DNA of 64,000 bases from CAWAMR01 sp963783095 (GTDB taxonomy: Bacteria > Planctomycetota > Planctomycetia > Gemmatales > Gemmataceae): the NCBI GenBank assembly GCA_963783095.1, contig CAWAMR010000013.1, positions 124,001 through 188,000 of the forward strand, in the 5' to 3' direction. The translations under genes were made by a program, and so were the position numbers. Numbering within the stretch: position 1 is the first letter of the stretch; each line of letters starts with the position of its first letter. Positions 56,217-64,000 of the stretch are shown piece by piece. The notes under the pieces are model-generated. The model worked only from the letters and a program-made list of their open reading frames with translations. It ran no database searches and had not been told where the DNA came from.

Positions 56217-56657
56217 ATGGCCACATGCAAGCCGCAAACGCGGGGGAGTTTACTTCGCACGCGGCAACGGGTTGCTGAAATCGCCGACTTGATGCTTCAT
56301 GGTGCAACGAAACGCCGTATCGCTCAACATATTGCAGAAAGCGGGATCGACGAAAGCTCCATTTGGTTCGGAAATGGACGCGCAAAAATATCACGCCGAA
56401 TGATCCATGAGTACATCCGGCGAGCCACTGCCCTCAACGCCGCGATCGTCCAAAAGGATCGCCAAAGCCGAGTCGCCTTCCAAATCGCCCGCCGAAACTG
56501 CCTCTACCGTAAGGCAACCGAGGTGAACGATTTAAGGACCGGGCTGGCCGTGCTGAAGGAACTCGCGAAAATTCAAGGGTTATACCCGACCGCAACCCAA
56601 ACAAATCGAGATGGAAACCTTGAATGCTCTCTTGCAGAACGCGACGGAGCCGGCTGA
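56217..56657 (+). CDS. Terminase-small-subunit-like or phage-related helical protein
   Basis: 146 residues, ATG 56217 after GGGGAAGGGGAG. An HTH-like first part (VAEIADLMLHGATKRRIAQH, IAESGIDESSIWFGNGRAKI) and a second helical part (RVAFQIARRNCLYRKATEVN, DLRTGLAVLKELAKIQGLYP). The last motif is frequent at the end of small terminase-like proteins. No large terminase or structural phage gene is present, so any packaging role is speculative. Confidence 0.55.
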   Translation: MATCKPQTRGSLLRTRQRVAEIADLMLHGATKRRIAQHIAESGIDESSIWFGNGRAKISRRMIHEYIRRATALNAAIVQKDRQSRVAFQIARRNCLYRKATEVNDLRTGLAVLKELAKIQGLYPTATQTNRDGNLECSLAERDGAG

Positions 56658-56711
56658 ACAAAAGCGGGAATCTGGGATTGAAGCGGGGAAAATTCGGAAA
56701 GGTTGAACAAA

Positions 56712-57025
56712 ATGGGGTGGGATTTTCGCGGGTATTACTATCGTGCGAAGAAGGTCAACGGGCGCGTGGAACGTGAGTATATCGGCAAAAAAAGCGGTGC
56801 AATCATCGCGGAGTTAGATAGACTCGACCGCCAGAAACGCGAAGATGATCGGTACTTCGAGAAACTCGAACACGATGAGGTGGAAGGCTCGAAGAGTCGG
56901 TTGCTGAAGTGGATACGCTGGTCGATTTGCTGGCCCGTGCTACGTTGCTGGCCAGTGGCTACCATCAGCACAAAGGTGGAGAATGGAGAAAACGACGTGC
57001 CAAACGAATTGAAGAAGCCGGCTGA
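56712..57025 (+). CDS. Small island protein (GYYYRxKxVNGRVxxEY family), frameshift near 56895
   Basis: ATG 56712 starts MGWDFRGYYYRAKKVNGRVE, then REYIGKKSGAIIAELDRLDR. Near 56895 the sensible reading moves to the frame EVDTLVDLLARATLLASGYH with QHKGGEWRKRRAKRIEEAG and a stop at 57023-57025. About 104 residues. I know this protein as one of a fixed pair in planctomycete genomes, always upstream of and overlapping the next gene. Function unknown. Confidence 0.65.
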
Positions 57026-57566
57026 ACCGTTGCCGGCCCAACTGAAAGAAGCAGATGATTTGATGCGTCGCGCAGAGCAAGGAGATACCTCTACGCTGCC
57101 GATCATTAGGGATCTTCTGGACAGTCCGGATTTCCTCAACAAAATCGGTAATCTCGCACTTAACGTGCAACAAACGATCATCGACAACTCTTGCGGCAAG
57201 AATCTTTTCTACCAGGAAGGTTTGACGCGCAAAATGGACGAACTGCGCAAAGAACTTTCAGGGGAAGCGCCTTCCCCGCTTGAGAAATTGCTTGTCGATC
57301 GGATTGCCCTTTGTTGGCTCTCTCTGCACGATGTCGAGATCCGTTATGCCCGAGCGAAAGACTTGTCTTTGCGGCAAACTGAAAGCTACCAAAACCGAAT
57401 CGACCGGGCGCACCGTCGTTACTTGTCGGCAATCAAGACTCTGGCGACGGTTCGCAAGCTGGCCGTCCCCGTGTTGCAAGTGAACATCGCCAAGCGGCAA
57501 ACGAACATTGCCGGCTCATGTCCAGTGATCGAAGGTGAAGGGAAAAAGACGTTGCCGGCGCAGTGA
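56998..57566 (+). CDS. Conserved planctomycete island protein, partner of the preceding gene
   Basis: GTG 56998 (MPNELKKPAEPLPAQLKEAD) overlaps the preceding gene by 28 bases. 189 residues: TSTLPIIRDLLDSPDFLNKI, then LLVDRIALCWLSLHDVEIRY and RIDRAHRRYLSAIKTLATVR followed by KLAVPVLQVNIAKRQ. The pattern is helical throughout and conserved among Gemmata-like islands as I remember them; the C-terminal helices may bind DNA. Function unknown. Confidence 0.7.
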
Positions 57567-57599
57567 ATCTTTCTTGCTACGCTCACACAAAGGAATCCA

Positions 57600-58145
57600 A
57601 TGAGAAAAGCAATCATCCTTCACGGTCCTCCGTGTGTCGGCAAATCAACTATTGCAGGCTTATTGCAGTCAAGAATTCACGGCAGCGGGTTTGTTAATCT
57701 TGATTCCTATTGGGGGCCGACTGAACAACGCGGTCGGGGCGGCCTTTGTCGATATGCCGATTTGCAGGGACATCAAGCCAGAGTTCTAATCATCGAATTG
57801 GGGCTTGGAGAACCAGAGAACATGACTCCGGGAGCGACCCGGCAGGCAAACGAATGGGTGCAAATCCTACGCAATGATGGGCGAAAAGTTTTTCCATTTC
57901 TCCTCTGGATGAACTGGGAAGATGCAACCAAGAGAATGTTGGATCGGGCAAGTAGGGAACAATCTCCGCTTTACAAGTTCAGTTGGGAGACTGCAAGTTA
58001 CGCTTGGTATGAGCACAAACACAATTTGACTACATTTCCATCTATTCCAGACTTTGAGGAAGAGAGGATCATCACAACAGATCGAACACCCGATGAAATC
58101 TCAATTGAGATCATGCAGAAGGTCAATGAACCACAAGCTGATTAG
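57600..58145 (+). CDS. P-loop NTPase / small-molecule kinase-like protein
   Basis: 181 residues, ATG 57600 with AAAGGAA upstream. Walker A HGPPCVGKST (about 8-17) close to the N-terminus and RVLIIELGLGE as a Walker-B-like strand. The lid region holds NWEDATKRMLDRASREQSPL, similar to shikimate/gluconate/chloramphenicol-phosphotransferase-type kinases. The substrate is not readable. It sits in the island just upstream of an unknown gene and the type I restriction locus, so phage-defence or modification roles are conceivable but unproven. Confidence 0.75.
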   Translation: MRKAIILHGPPCVGKSTIAGLLQSRIHGSGFVNLDSYWGPTEQRGRGGLCRYADLQGHQARVLIIELGLGEPENMTPGATRQANEWVQILRNDGRKVFPFLLWMNWEDATKRMLDRASREQSPLYKFSWETASYAWYEHKHNLTTFPSIPDFEEERIITTDRTPDEISIEIMQKVNEPQAD

Positions 58146-58246
58146 GCACGCCATCGGCACCTTTCCGCTTTTTGCTGGCATCCCATCTTTTCACTTGGCA
58201 TAATTTCCCTTCTCAGCATGAATCAACCCGCTCAGGAGTGCGAGAA

Positions 58247-58753
58247 ATGAATGAGTCAGCCCGACCTAAATTGAAAGCCGACTATGCCATGTCGTTACGT
58301 CACTCACAGGAGCAGGCAGTTGAGACCGATGTGCATGACCTGGACGATTGTTGGGGCTGGACCGGATGGGTGCGGCGACTTTGGCCTGCTAAGGAAAAAA
58401 TCATCAAGCCCGGCCTCGAATTTTACAAGTTCAACCTAAAAACACGCGAGTTGTGCCCTCTTTTGAAAGTCGAAAAGGGCGGTGACTTTCGTTTCGACTC
58501 GATGAAGGAATTCGTTCGGAAAGTGGAACGAATTATCGGAAAGACGCCCGACCCAGACAGCAACGACGATTCCTTTTCAAAGTGGCAGCAAATTGAAGCG
58601 AGATTGGAGAAATCGAAATCGGGGATATGCACAGGTATTTGCTTGACCTGGACGGTGCTTGAACCGGCCTCGATTCGGCTTGAATGGGACTTTCCTCAAA
58701 TTGGCTGGTGCGATTTACGCAAGCCGAATTGCGGAATGGAGGAACCCAAATGA
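58247..58753 (+). CDS. Unknown protein between the kinase and the restriction locus
   Basis: ATG 58247 with GGAG 9 bases upstream; 168 residues. Trp-rich acidic segment (VHDLDDCWGWTGWVRRLWPA), then KPGLEFYKFNLKTRELCPLL, DSMKEFVRKVERIIGKTP and CLTWTVLEPASIRLEWDFPQ. Soluble, no signal peptide. The two halves look like alternating strand/helix, with no family I recognise. Tandem with the kinase (101 bases) and hsdM. Confidence 0.6.
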   Translation: MNESARPKLKADYAMSLRHSQEQAVETDVHDLDDCWGWTGWVRRLWPAKEKIIKPGLEFYKFNLKTRELCPLLKVEKGGDFRFDSMKEFVRKVERIIGKTPDPDSNDDSFSKWQQIEARLEKSKSGICTGICLTWTVLEPASIRLEWDFPQIGWCDLRKPNCGMEEPK

Positions 58754-58878
58754 CGGACAAAACACCCTCGAATGTAAGCAAATGTCAGCATCAATTCGCT
58801 ACAATCTTCCCCACGCCCGTAAATCACACCCCGTTCTTGAAAGAGCGTTTGGCCCATGCTCACCGGCGAGATTCGTAG
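58750..58878 (+). CDS. Short ORF upstream of hsdM
   Basis: 42 residues (MTDKTPSNVSKCQHQFATIF), start overlapping the previous stop (ATGA) and end overlapping hsdM by 23 bases. It may be a translated leader or chance; composition is unremarkable. Confidence 0.25.
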   Translation: MTDKTPSNVSKCQHQFATIFPTPVNHTPFLKERLAHAHRRDS

Positions 58879-60396
58879 CCAGATCGACCGCATCTGGGAT
58901 GCCTTCTGGTCCGGTGGGATTTCCAACCCGCTGGAAGTCATCGAGCAAATTACCTATCTGCTTTTCATCAAGCGACTCGACGATTTGCATACCCTGGAAG
59001 AGAACAAGGCTACCCGGCTCAAAAAGCCGATCGAGCGCAGGGTCTTCCCAGAAGGCAAGGACGAAAAGAATCGACCCTACGAAGATTTGCGCTGGTCCCG
59101 GTTAAAGCAATTTGCGCACCGACCGAGATGTATCTCGTTATCGATCAGCATGTTTTTCCTTTTCTCCGTGCTCTCGGCGGCGATGATTCGACCTATGCGC
59201 ATCACATGAAGGATGCCCGGTTCACCATCCCCACGCCGGCCCTACTCGCCAAAGTGGTGGACATGATCGACCACGTCCCGATGGAGGACACGCGACACCA
59301 AGGGCGACCTCTACGAATACATGCTCGGTAAGATTGCCACCGCTGGTCAAAACGGCCAGTTCCGAACGCCCAGACACATTATCAAGCTCATGGTCGAGAT
59401 GATCGCGCCCACGCCAAAAGACATCGTTTGCGATCCGGCTTGCGGAACTGCCGGCTTCCTGGTTGCCGCGGGTGAATACATTCGCAAACATCACCCGGAA
59501 GCCCTCCTCGACCCGAAACTCAGGAAGCATTTTCACAACATCTCTTTCACGGTTACGACTTCGACAACACCATGCTGCGCATCGGCAGCATGAACATGAT
59601 GCTTCACGGTGTCGAGAACCCGGAAATCACTTACCGCGATTCGCTGGCGCAGGATCACGCCGGCGAAGAAGAAAAGTACACCATCGTTGTGGCAAATCCA
59701 CCGTTTGCCGGATCGCTGGACTACGAAACCTGTTCAAAGGATCTGCTGCAAATCGTCAAGACCAAGAAAACTGAATTGCTGTTCCTGGCGCTGTTCCTTC
59801 GGCTTCTCAAACCCGGTGGCCGGGCAGCGGTCATTGTCCCGGACGGGGTTCTGTTTGGTTCATCGAAGGCCCACAAGGAACTTCGCAAAATCTTGGTTGA
59901 GGATCAGAAACTCGATGCCGTCATTTCCTTGCCGGGTGGTGTGTTCAAGCCCTACGCCGGCGTTTCCACTGCAATCCTGTTGTTTACCAAAACCAATTCA
60001 GGCGGCACCGATCATGTCTGGTTTTACGATGTCGATGCCGATGGCTGGAGCCTCGACGACAAGCGGACACAACTGTTGCCCGATGAGAAGATAGGCCCAA
60101 TCCCTTCGCTTCCGTTGACAGAAGAGGAACACGGGAAGAACAATTTGCCCGATGTTTTGGCACGTTGGAACAATCGCGACAAGGCGGAGCGGAAAAGGCC
60201 CCGGACAGCCCAGAGTTTTTGCGTGCCGAAGGAGGACATTGCCGCACAGGGCTATGATTTGAGTCTGAATCGATACAAGGAGGTTGTGCATGAAGTTATC
60301 GAACATCAACCACCGCGCGAGATCCTTGCTGAGTTGGCGAAGTTGGAGCAGGAGATTCAACAGGGGATGAAGGAGTTGGGAGGTCTTCTAAAGTGA
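58856..60396 (+). CDS. hsdM: Type I restriction-modification DNA methyltransferase subunit, three frameshifts
   Basis: ATG 58856 (MLTGEIRSQIDRIWDAFWSG). N-terminal HsdM domain: EQITYLLFIKRLDDLHTLEE, YEDLRWSRLKQF. Frame changes near 59110, 59290 and 59545 connect to HHMKDARFTIPTPALLAKVV, MLGKIATAGQNGQFRTPRHI, SAM motif CDPACGTAGFLVAAGEYI and LRIGSMNMMLHGVENPEI with catalytic NPPF in VVANPPFAGSLDYE. Every motif survives, about 513 residues in total. The subunit transfers methyl groups to adenine within the complex. Its stop overlaps hsdS (GTGA). Confidence 0.88.
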
Positions 60397-61593
60397 CCTC
60401 GTGGCAAAATGCGAAACTCGGCGACGTGGCGGAGTTCATCCGAGGCATCAACTTCAAACCCAATGATGTTGTGCCAGTTGGGACCGCTGGATCGGTTGCG
60501 TGTATGCGGACCAAGAACGTACAGGTGGAACTCAATCTTTCGGATGTTTGGGCAGTGTCGGAAGATTTCGTAAGTCGCCCGGAGCAGATACTCCATGAAG
60601 GAGACACCTTGGTTTCCAGTGCGAACAGTTGGAATCTGGTTGGAAAGTGCTGTTGGATTCCCAAACTACCCTGGCGAGCAAGTTTTGGGGGCTTTGTCTC
60701 GGTCGTTCGTCCTAACCCCGACAAGGTTGATCCGCGCTTTTCTATACCGCTGGTTCTCTTCTGAGCGAACCCAGACGATTTTGCGGAGTTTCGGCCAACA
60801 GACTACCAACATTTCAAACCTGAACACAGAACGTTGCCTTAACCTACCGTTTCATTATCCGCCATTAGCGGAACAGCAACGAATTGCGGATATTCTGGAC
60901 CGCGCCGAGGCATTGCGGGCCAATCGCCGCGCCGCCCTCGACCAACTTGACACCCTCACGCAAGCCATCTTTTTCGAGATGTTCGGCGATCCAATTGCGA
61001 ATCCCCTACGGTGGCCAACTTCAACTCTCGGCGATCAACTCTCTTTCCAGTTGTACGGGCCACGTTTTTACAACGAGTTGTATACCGAAGATGGCACCCG
61101 CATTGTTCGGATTACTGATCTCGATGCCTCGGGAAACCTTAATTTCAGCTCGATGCCCAGACTTGCTGTATCACCATCCGATTTGGAGAAATATGCTGTT
61201 CGACAAGGGGATATTCTCTTTGCTCGAACCGGAGCCACAGTCGGCAAGGTTGCACTGATCCCACCAAACTCGCCTGTTTGTATTGCTGGTGCATATTTTA
61301 TCCTGATGCGATTTGTGTCTGGGATCGACCCAGCTTACGCGCGAGGGGTACTCATCGCGCCATCGATACAAGCCATCGTTTGGATGAGATCGCAACAGTC
61401 CGCTCAACAAAACTTCAGCGGCCCAGGTCTGAGGGCCTTGCCGATGCCTGTCCCACCCCTGAAACTGCAACAAGAATTTGCCCGCCGTGTTGCCGCTATC
61501 GAACAACTGAGAGAGGCGCAACGCTCATCGTTGGCTAAACTGGATGAATTATTTTCATGTTTGCAACATCGTGCATTCCGTGGGGAGTTGTAA
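60393..61593 (+). CDS. hsdS: Type I restriction-modification specificity subunit, one frameshift
   Basis: GTG 60393 overlaps hsdM by 4 bases. First target-recognition domain WQNAKLGDVAEFIRGINF; the frame stops at 60764 unless one T is removed from TTTT (60738-60741), which restores RFLYRWFSSERTQTILRS. Central conserved helix PPLAEQQRIADILDRAEALR; second recognition domain LGDQLSFQLYGPRFYNELYT; C-terminal conserved helix PPLKLQQEFARRVAAIEQLR. About 399 residues, the usual two-domain layout. It decides the DNA sequence recognised, which cannot be predicted here. Confidence 0.87.
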
Positions 61594-61594
61594 C

Positions 61595-64000
61595 GTGTCG
61601 CACTTCGCCTTCCTTCAACTTGAATGGCCCGCCATCTACGAGGCGGCAGCAAAAGCCGAATCGAGTGCCAACCCGGACCCACGGACTTCCTGTTTCTACG
61701 CCCGTCGGGCGCTGGAAATCCTTGTTCAATGGGTTTACAAGCATGATAGCGCGGTGGAACTCCCCTATCAGGACAATCTGAATGCCTTGATCCACGAGCC
61801 AACCTTCAAGAACGCCGCGGGGAACGCGGTATTCAACAAGGCCAGAGTCATCACCCGGCTTGGCAACGCCGCAGTCCATAGCCCGCGCTCCATTCAACCA
61901 TTCGACTCGCAAACAGCAGTGCGGGAACTTTTCCATGTTGGCTACTGGCTTGCTCACACCTATGCCAAGGGAAGCAAACCGCCGGCAGGGTTGACGTTCG
62001 ATCTCAAGGCATTACCGACCACCGCAATTCCCAAACAGACCATCGATCAACTTCAGAATCTGGAAACCCAGCTTCGTGAAAAGGATGAAAAGCTCTCCGA
62101 ACTACTTGCCGACAAAACTGCCCTGGATGCCGAATTGACCCGGTTACGGCAAGTAATCGCGCAGACCAAGAAGGCCAACACGGACCAGGCCGACACCCAC
62201 GATTATTCCGAAGAACAAACCCGAGACTACTTCATCGATCTGTTGCTGAAAGAAGCAGGCTGGCCACTCGATCAAGAGCGAGATCGAGAGTTTGAAGTAA
62301 CGGGTATGCCCAACACGAAGGGCAAGGGCTTCGTCGATTATGTCCTCTGGGGTGATGATGGCTTGCCTCTGGGCATTATCGAAGCGAAGAGAACCAAGCG
62401 CGATCCCCGCGTTGGCCAACAGCAGGCCAAGCTCTACGCCGATTGCCTGGAAAAGATGTTCGGACGCCGGCCCGTGATCTTCTATTCCAACGGTTACGAC
62501 CACTGGCTCTGGGACGATACCAATTACCCGCCGCGCCCCGTTCAGGGTTTTTACAAGAAATCCGAATTGGAGTTGTTGATTCAACGCCGAACGAGCCGAA
62601 AAGCGCTGGCCAGTGCCACGATCAATGAATTGATCGTTGAACGCTATTACCAGAGCCGGGCCATCCGCAAGACCTGCGAAGCATTTGAGAACGATAAGCA
62701 ACGCAAGGCACTACTGGTGATGGCGACGGGGGCCGGCAAAACAAGAACAGTCATTGCCCTGGTCGATTTGTTGATGCAGTGCAACTGGGCCAAGCGCACT
62801 TTGTTCTTGGCCGATCGGATTGCCCTGGTGAATCAGGCAGTAAACGCATTCAAGAGGCATCTCCCGACAGTCCCACCCGTCAATCTGGTAACCGACAAGG
62901 AAGCAGAGGGACGGGTTTTCGTTTCAACGTATCCGACCATGATGGGATTGATCGACGACATACGGGAGAGTCAACGACGCTTTGGAGTTGGTCACTTCGA
63001 CCTTGTGGTAATCGATGAAGCCCATCGCTCGGTTTTCCAGAAATATAAAGCGATCTTCGACTACTTCGATTCCTTCCTGGTCGGACTTACCGCCACACCG
63101 AAAGGCGAGGTCAACAAGAACACATACACGCTATTCGACCTGGAAAACGGAGTGCCGACCGATGCCTACCCATTGGAGGAGGCAGTTGCCGACAAGTTCC
63201 TTGTGCCGGCAAAGCCCATTTCGGTGCCGCTCAAGTTCCAGCGTGAAGGCATCGACTACGACAAGCTCACCGAAGAAGAGAAAGAACAGTGGGATGATCT
63301 GGAGTGGGGTGAAGAGGGTGAAGCACCCGACAGGGTTGAAGCAGCAGCGGTCAACAAATGGCTTTTCAACAAGGATACGGTCGATAAGGTTCTGGTACAC
63401 CTGATGACGCACGGCATCCACGTTGCGGGTGGTGATAGGCTGGGCAAAACGATCATCTTTGCCAAGAACCAGGCCCATGCGGACTTCATCGCCGAGCGCT
63501 TCGATGTCGGCTTTCCCCATCTCAAAGGAGAGTTCGCGCAAGTCATCACCTTCCAAACCGAATACGCTCAGAGTTTGATCGATGCGTTCTCCGCGAAAGA
63601 CAAGCCACCCCATATAGCCATCTCGGTGGACATGCTCGACACCGGGATTGATGTCCCGGAAGTGGTGAATCTGGTCTTCTTCAAGATTGTCCGCTCAAAG
63701 ACGAAATTCTGGCAAATGGTCGGGCGCGGCACCCGGCTCTGTCCGGACCTGTTCGGGCCGGGCAAGGACAAGAAGTTGTTCTACCTGTTCGATTACTGTG
63801 GGAATCTGGAATTCTTCGGAGCAAACCCCGACACCACGGACAGCGCTTCGGATGAATCGCTTGGCAAAAAAATCTTCAAGGCTAGGCTGGAACTGGTCGG
63901 TGTGTTGGATCACAAGACATCGAAGGGATTGGACGAGGTTACGACAATCCACTCCGATAGGGTTCTCCGAGAAGAGACAGCGGAAAGGCTGCGGAACGAA
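61595..64000 (+). CDS. hsdR: Type I restriction endonuclease subunit R (3' end outside window)
   Basis: GTG 61595, one base after the hsdS stop; open through the window edge, 802 residues so far of an expected 1100 or so. A DUF4145-like N-terminus (residues about 5-125: FYARRALEILVQWVYKHD, RLGNAAVHS) and a coiled-coil linker (145-195). Nuclease domain with Asp248 and Glu263-x-Lys265 (IIEAKR). Helicase Walker A ATGAGKT (377-383), DEAH (474-477), LTATP and later VGRGTRLC motifs. The subunit translocates DNA and cuts unmethylated targets. Intact frame in contrast to hsdM and hsdS. Confidence 0.93.
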   Translation, partial: MSHFAFLQLEWPAIYEAAAKAESSANPDPRTSCFYARRALEILVQWVYKHDSAVELPYQDNLNALIHEPTFKNAAGNAVFNKARVITRLGNAAVHSPRSIQPFDSQTAVRELFHVGYWLAHTYAKGSKPPAGLTFDLKALPTTAIPKQTIDQLQNLETQLREKDEKLSELLADKTALDAELTRLRQVIAQTKKANTDQADTHDYSEEQTRDYFIDLLLKEAGWPLDQERDREFEVTGMPNTKGKGFVDYVLWGDDGLPLGIIEAKRTKRDPRVGQQQAKLYADCLEKMFGRRPVIFYSNGYDHWLWDDTNYPPRPVQGFYKKSELELLIQRRTSRKALASATINELIVERYYQSRAIRKTCEAFENDKQRKALLVMATGAGKTRTVIALVDLLMQCNWAKRTLFLADRIALVNQAVNAFKRHLPTVPPVNLVTDKEAEGRVFVSTYPTMMGLIDDIRESQRRFGVGHFDLVVIDEAHRSVFQKYKAIFDYFDSFLVGLTATPKGEVNKNTYTLFDLENGVPTDAYPLEEAVADKFLVPAKPISVPLKFQREGIDYDKLTEEEKEQWDDLEWGEEGEAPDRVEAAAVNKWLFNKDTVDKVLVHLMTHGIHVAGGDRLGKTIIFAKNQAHADFIAERFDVGFPHLKGEFAQVITFQTEYAQSLIDAFSAKDKPPHIAISVDMLDTGIDVPEVVNLVFFKIVRSKTKFWQMVGRGTRLCPDLFGPGKDKKLFYLFDYCGNLEFFGANPDTTDSASDESLGKKIFKARLELVGVLDHKTSKGLDEVTTIHSDRVLREETAERLRNE

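Noticed and set aside
54844..57566. Complete prophage
   Set aside because: No capsid, portal, tail or large terminase gene is present; only small DNA-binding-type proteins.
48553..58753. Search for a retron, reverse transcriptase or Cas genes in the island
   Set aside because: No reverse-transcriptase or Cas motif was seen in any translated frame; the cargo is integrase, Toprim-DUF3987, HTH/zinc proteins, kinase and type I restriction genes.

Overview
The window looks like a chromosomal segment of a planctomycete, probably Gemmataceae or a close relative. The evidence is the density of families typical of that group: DUF1501 proteins (three copies), a DUF1549/DUF1553 protein, a DUF1552 protein, a PSCyt1/DUF1592-type cytochrome-like protein, a DUF1559 lipoprotein, a BBP7-like barrel, a TIGR03000 glycine-rich protein, secreted WD40 and PQQ propellers, and island genes of a kind I know mainly from Gemmata-like genomes. 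This assignment rests on recognising families by eye, not on a search.

Layout. (1) 1-13.3 kb: housekeeping and cell-surface genes: a secreted phosphatase, a broken DUF1501 gene, a PH-domain membrane protein, two low-complexity surface proteins, a PQQ propeller, a lipoprotein, a Uma2 protein, a 5'-nucleotidase, a DUF1559 lipoprotein, inorganic pyrophosphatase and inositol oxygenase. (2) 13.3-19.3 kb: an MFS transporter gene present only as two end fragments, with a truncated RHS toxin gene and its likely immunity gene between them. Each of those two genes carries its own ISKra4-family insertion, with inverted ends and an 8-bp target duplication. (3) 19.7-28.7 kb: the DUF1549/1553 plus DUF1501 pair, FHA protein plus trehalose-phosphatase, and an overlapping operon of a PsuG-like protein, a dipeptide epimerase and an alpha/beta hydrolase. 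(4) 28.7-46.9 kb: many small secreted or regulatory genes, two toxin-antitoxin remnants, an M50 protease homologue lacking its zinc motif, the GC-rich DUF1552 and DUF1592 genes, an orphan ParB-like toxin tip with a possible immunity gene, and a response regulator next to a subtilisin-like protease. (5) 47.0 kb to the end: tRNA-Met followed by an integrase and an integrative island with unknown proteins, an excisionase-like HTH, a Toprim-DUF3987 replication protein, HTH and zinc-ribbon proteins, a P-loop kinase and a complete but frame-broken type I restriction-modification locus (hsdM, hsdS, and hsdR running off the window).

Sequence quality matters for reading everything here. More than 20 otherwise convincing genes need one or more single-base shifts to be read through, often at short homopolymers (GGG versus GGGG, TTT versus TTTT), with conserved motifs intact in the successive frames. 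I read most of these as sequencing or assembly indels rather than decay, and I annotate such genes over their full reconstructed span. Genuine breakage (MFS, RHS, the PIN toxins, the DUF1501 remnant) is marked separately.

The most rewarding region is 13.7-18.5 kb. Removing both IS copies on paper restores an RHS tip and a downstream membrane-anchored gene 10 bp away, so both halves of a probable toxin-immunity pair were hit independently.
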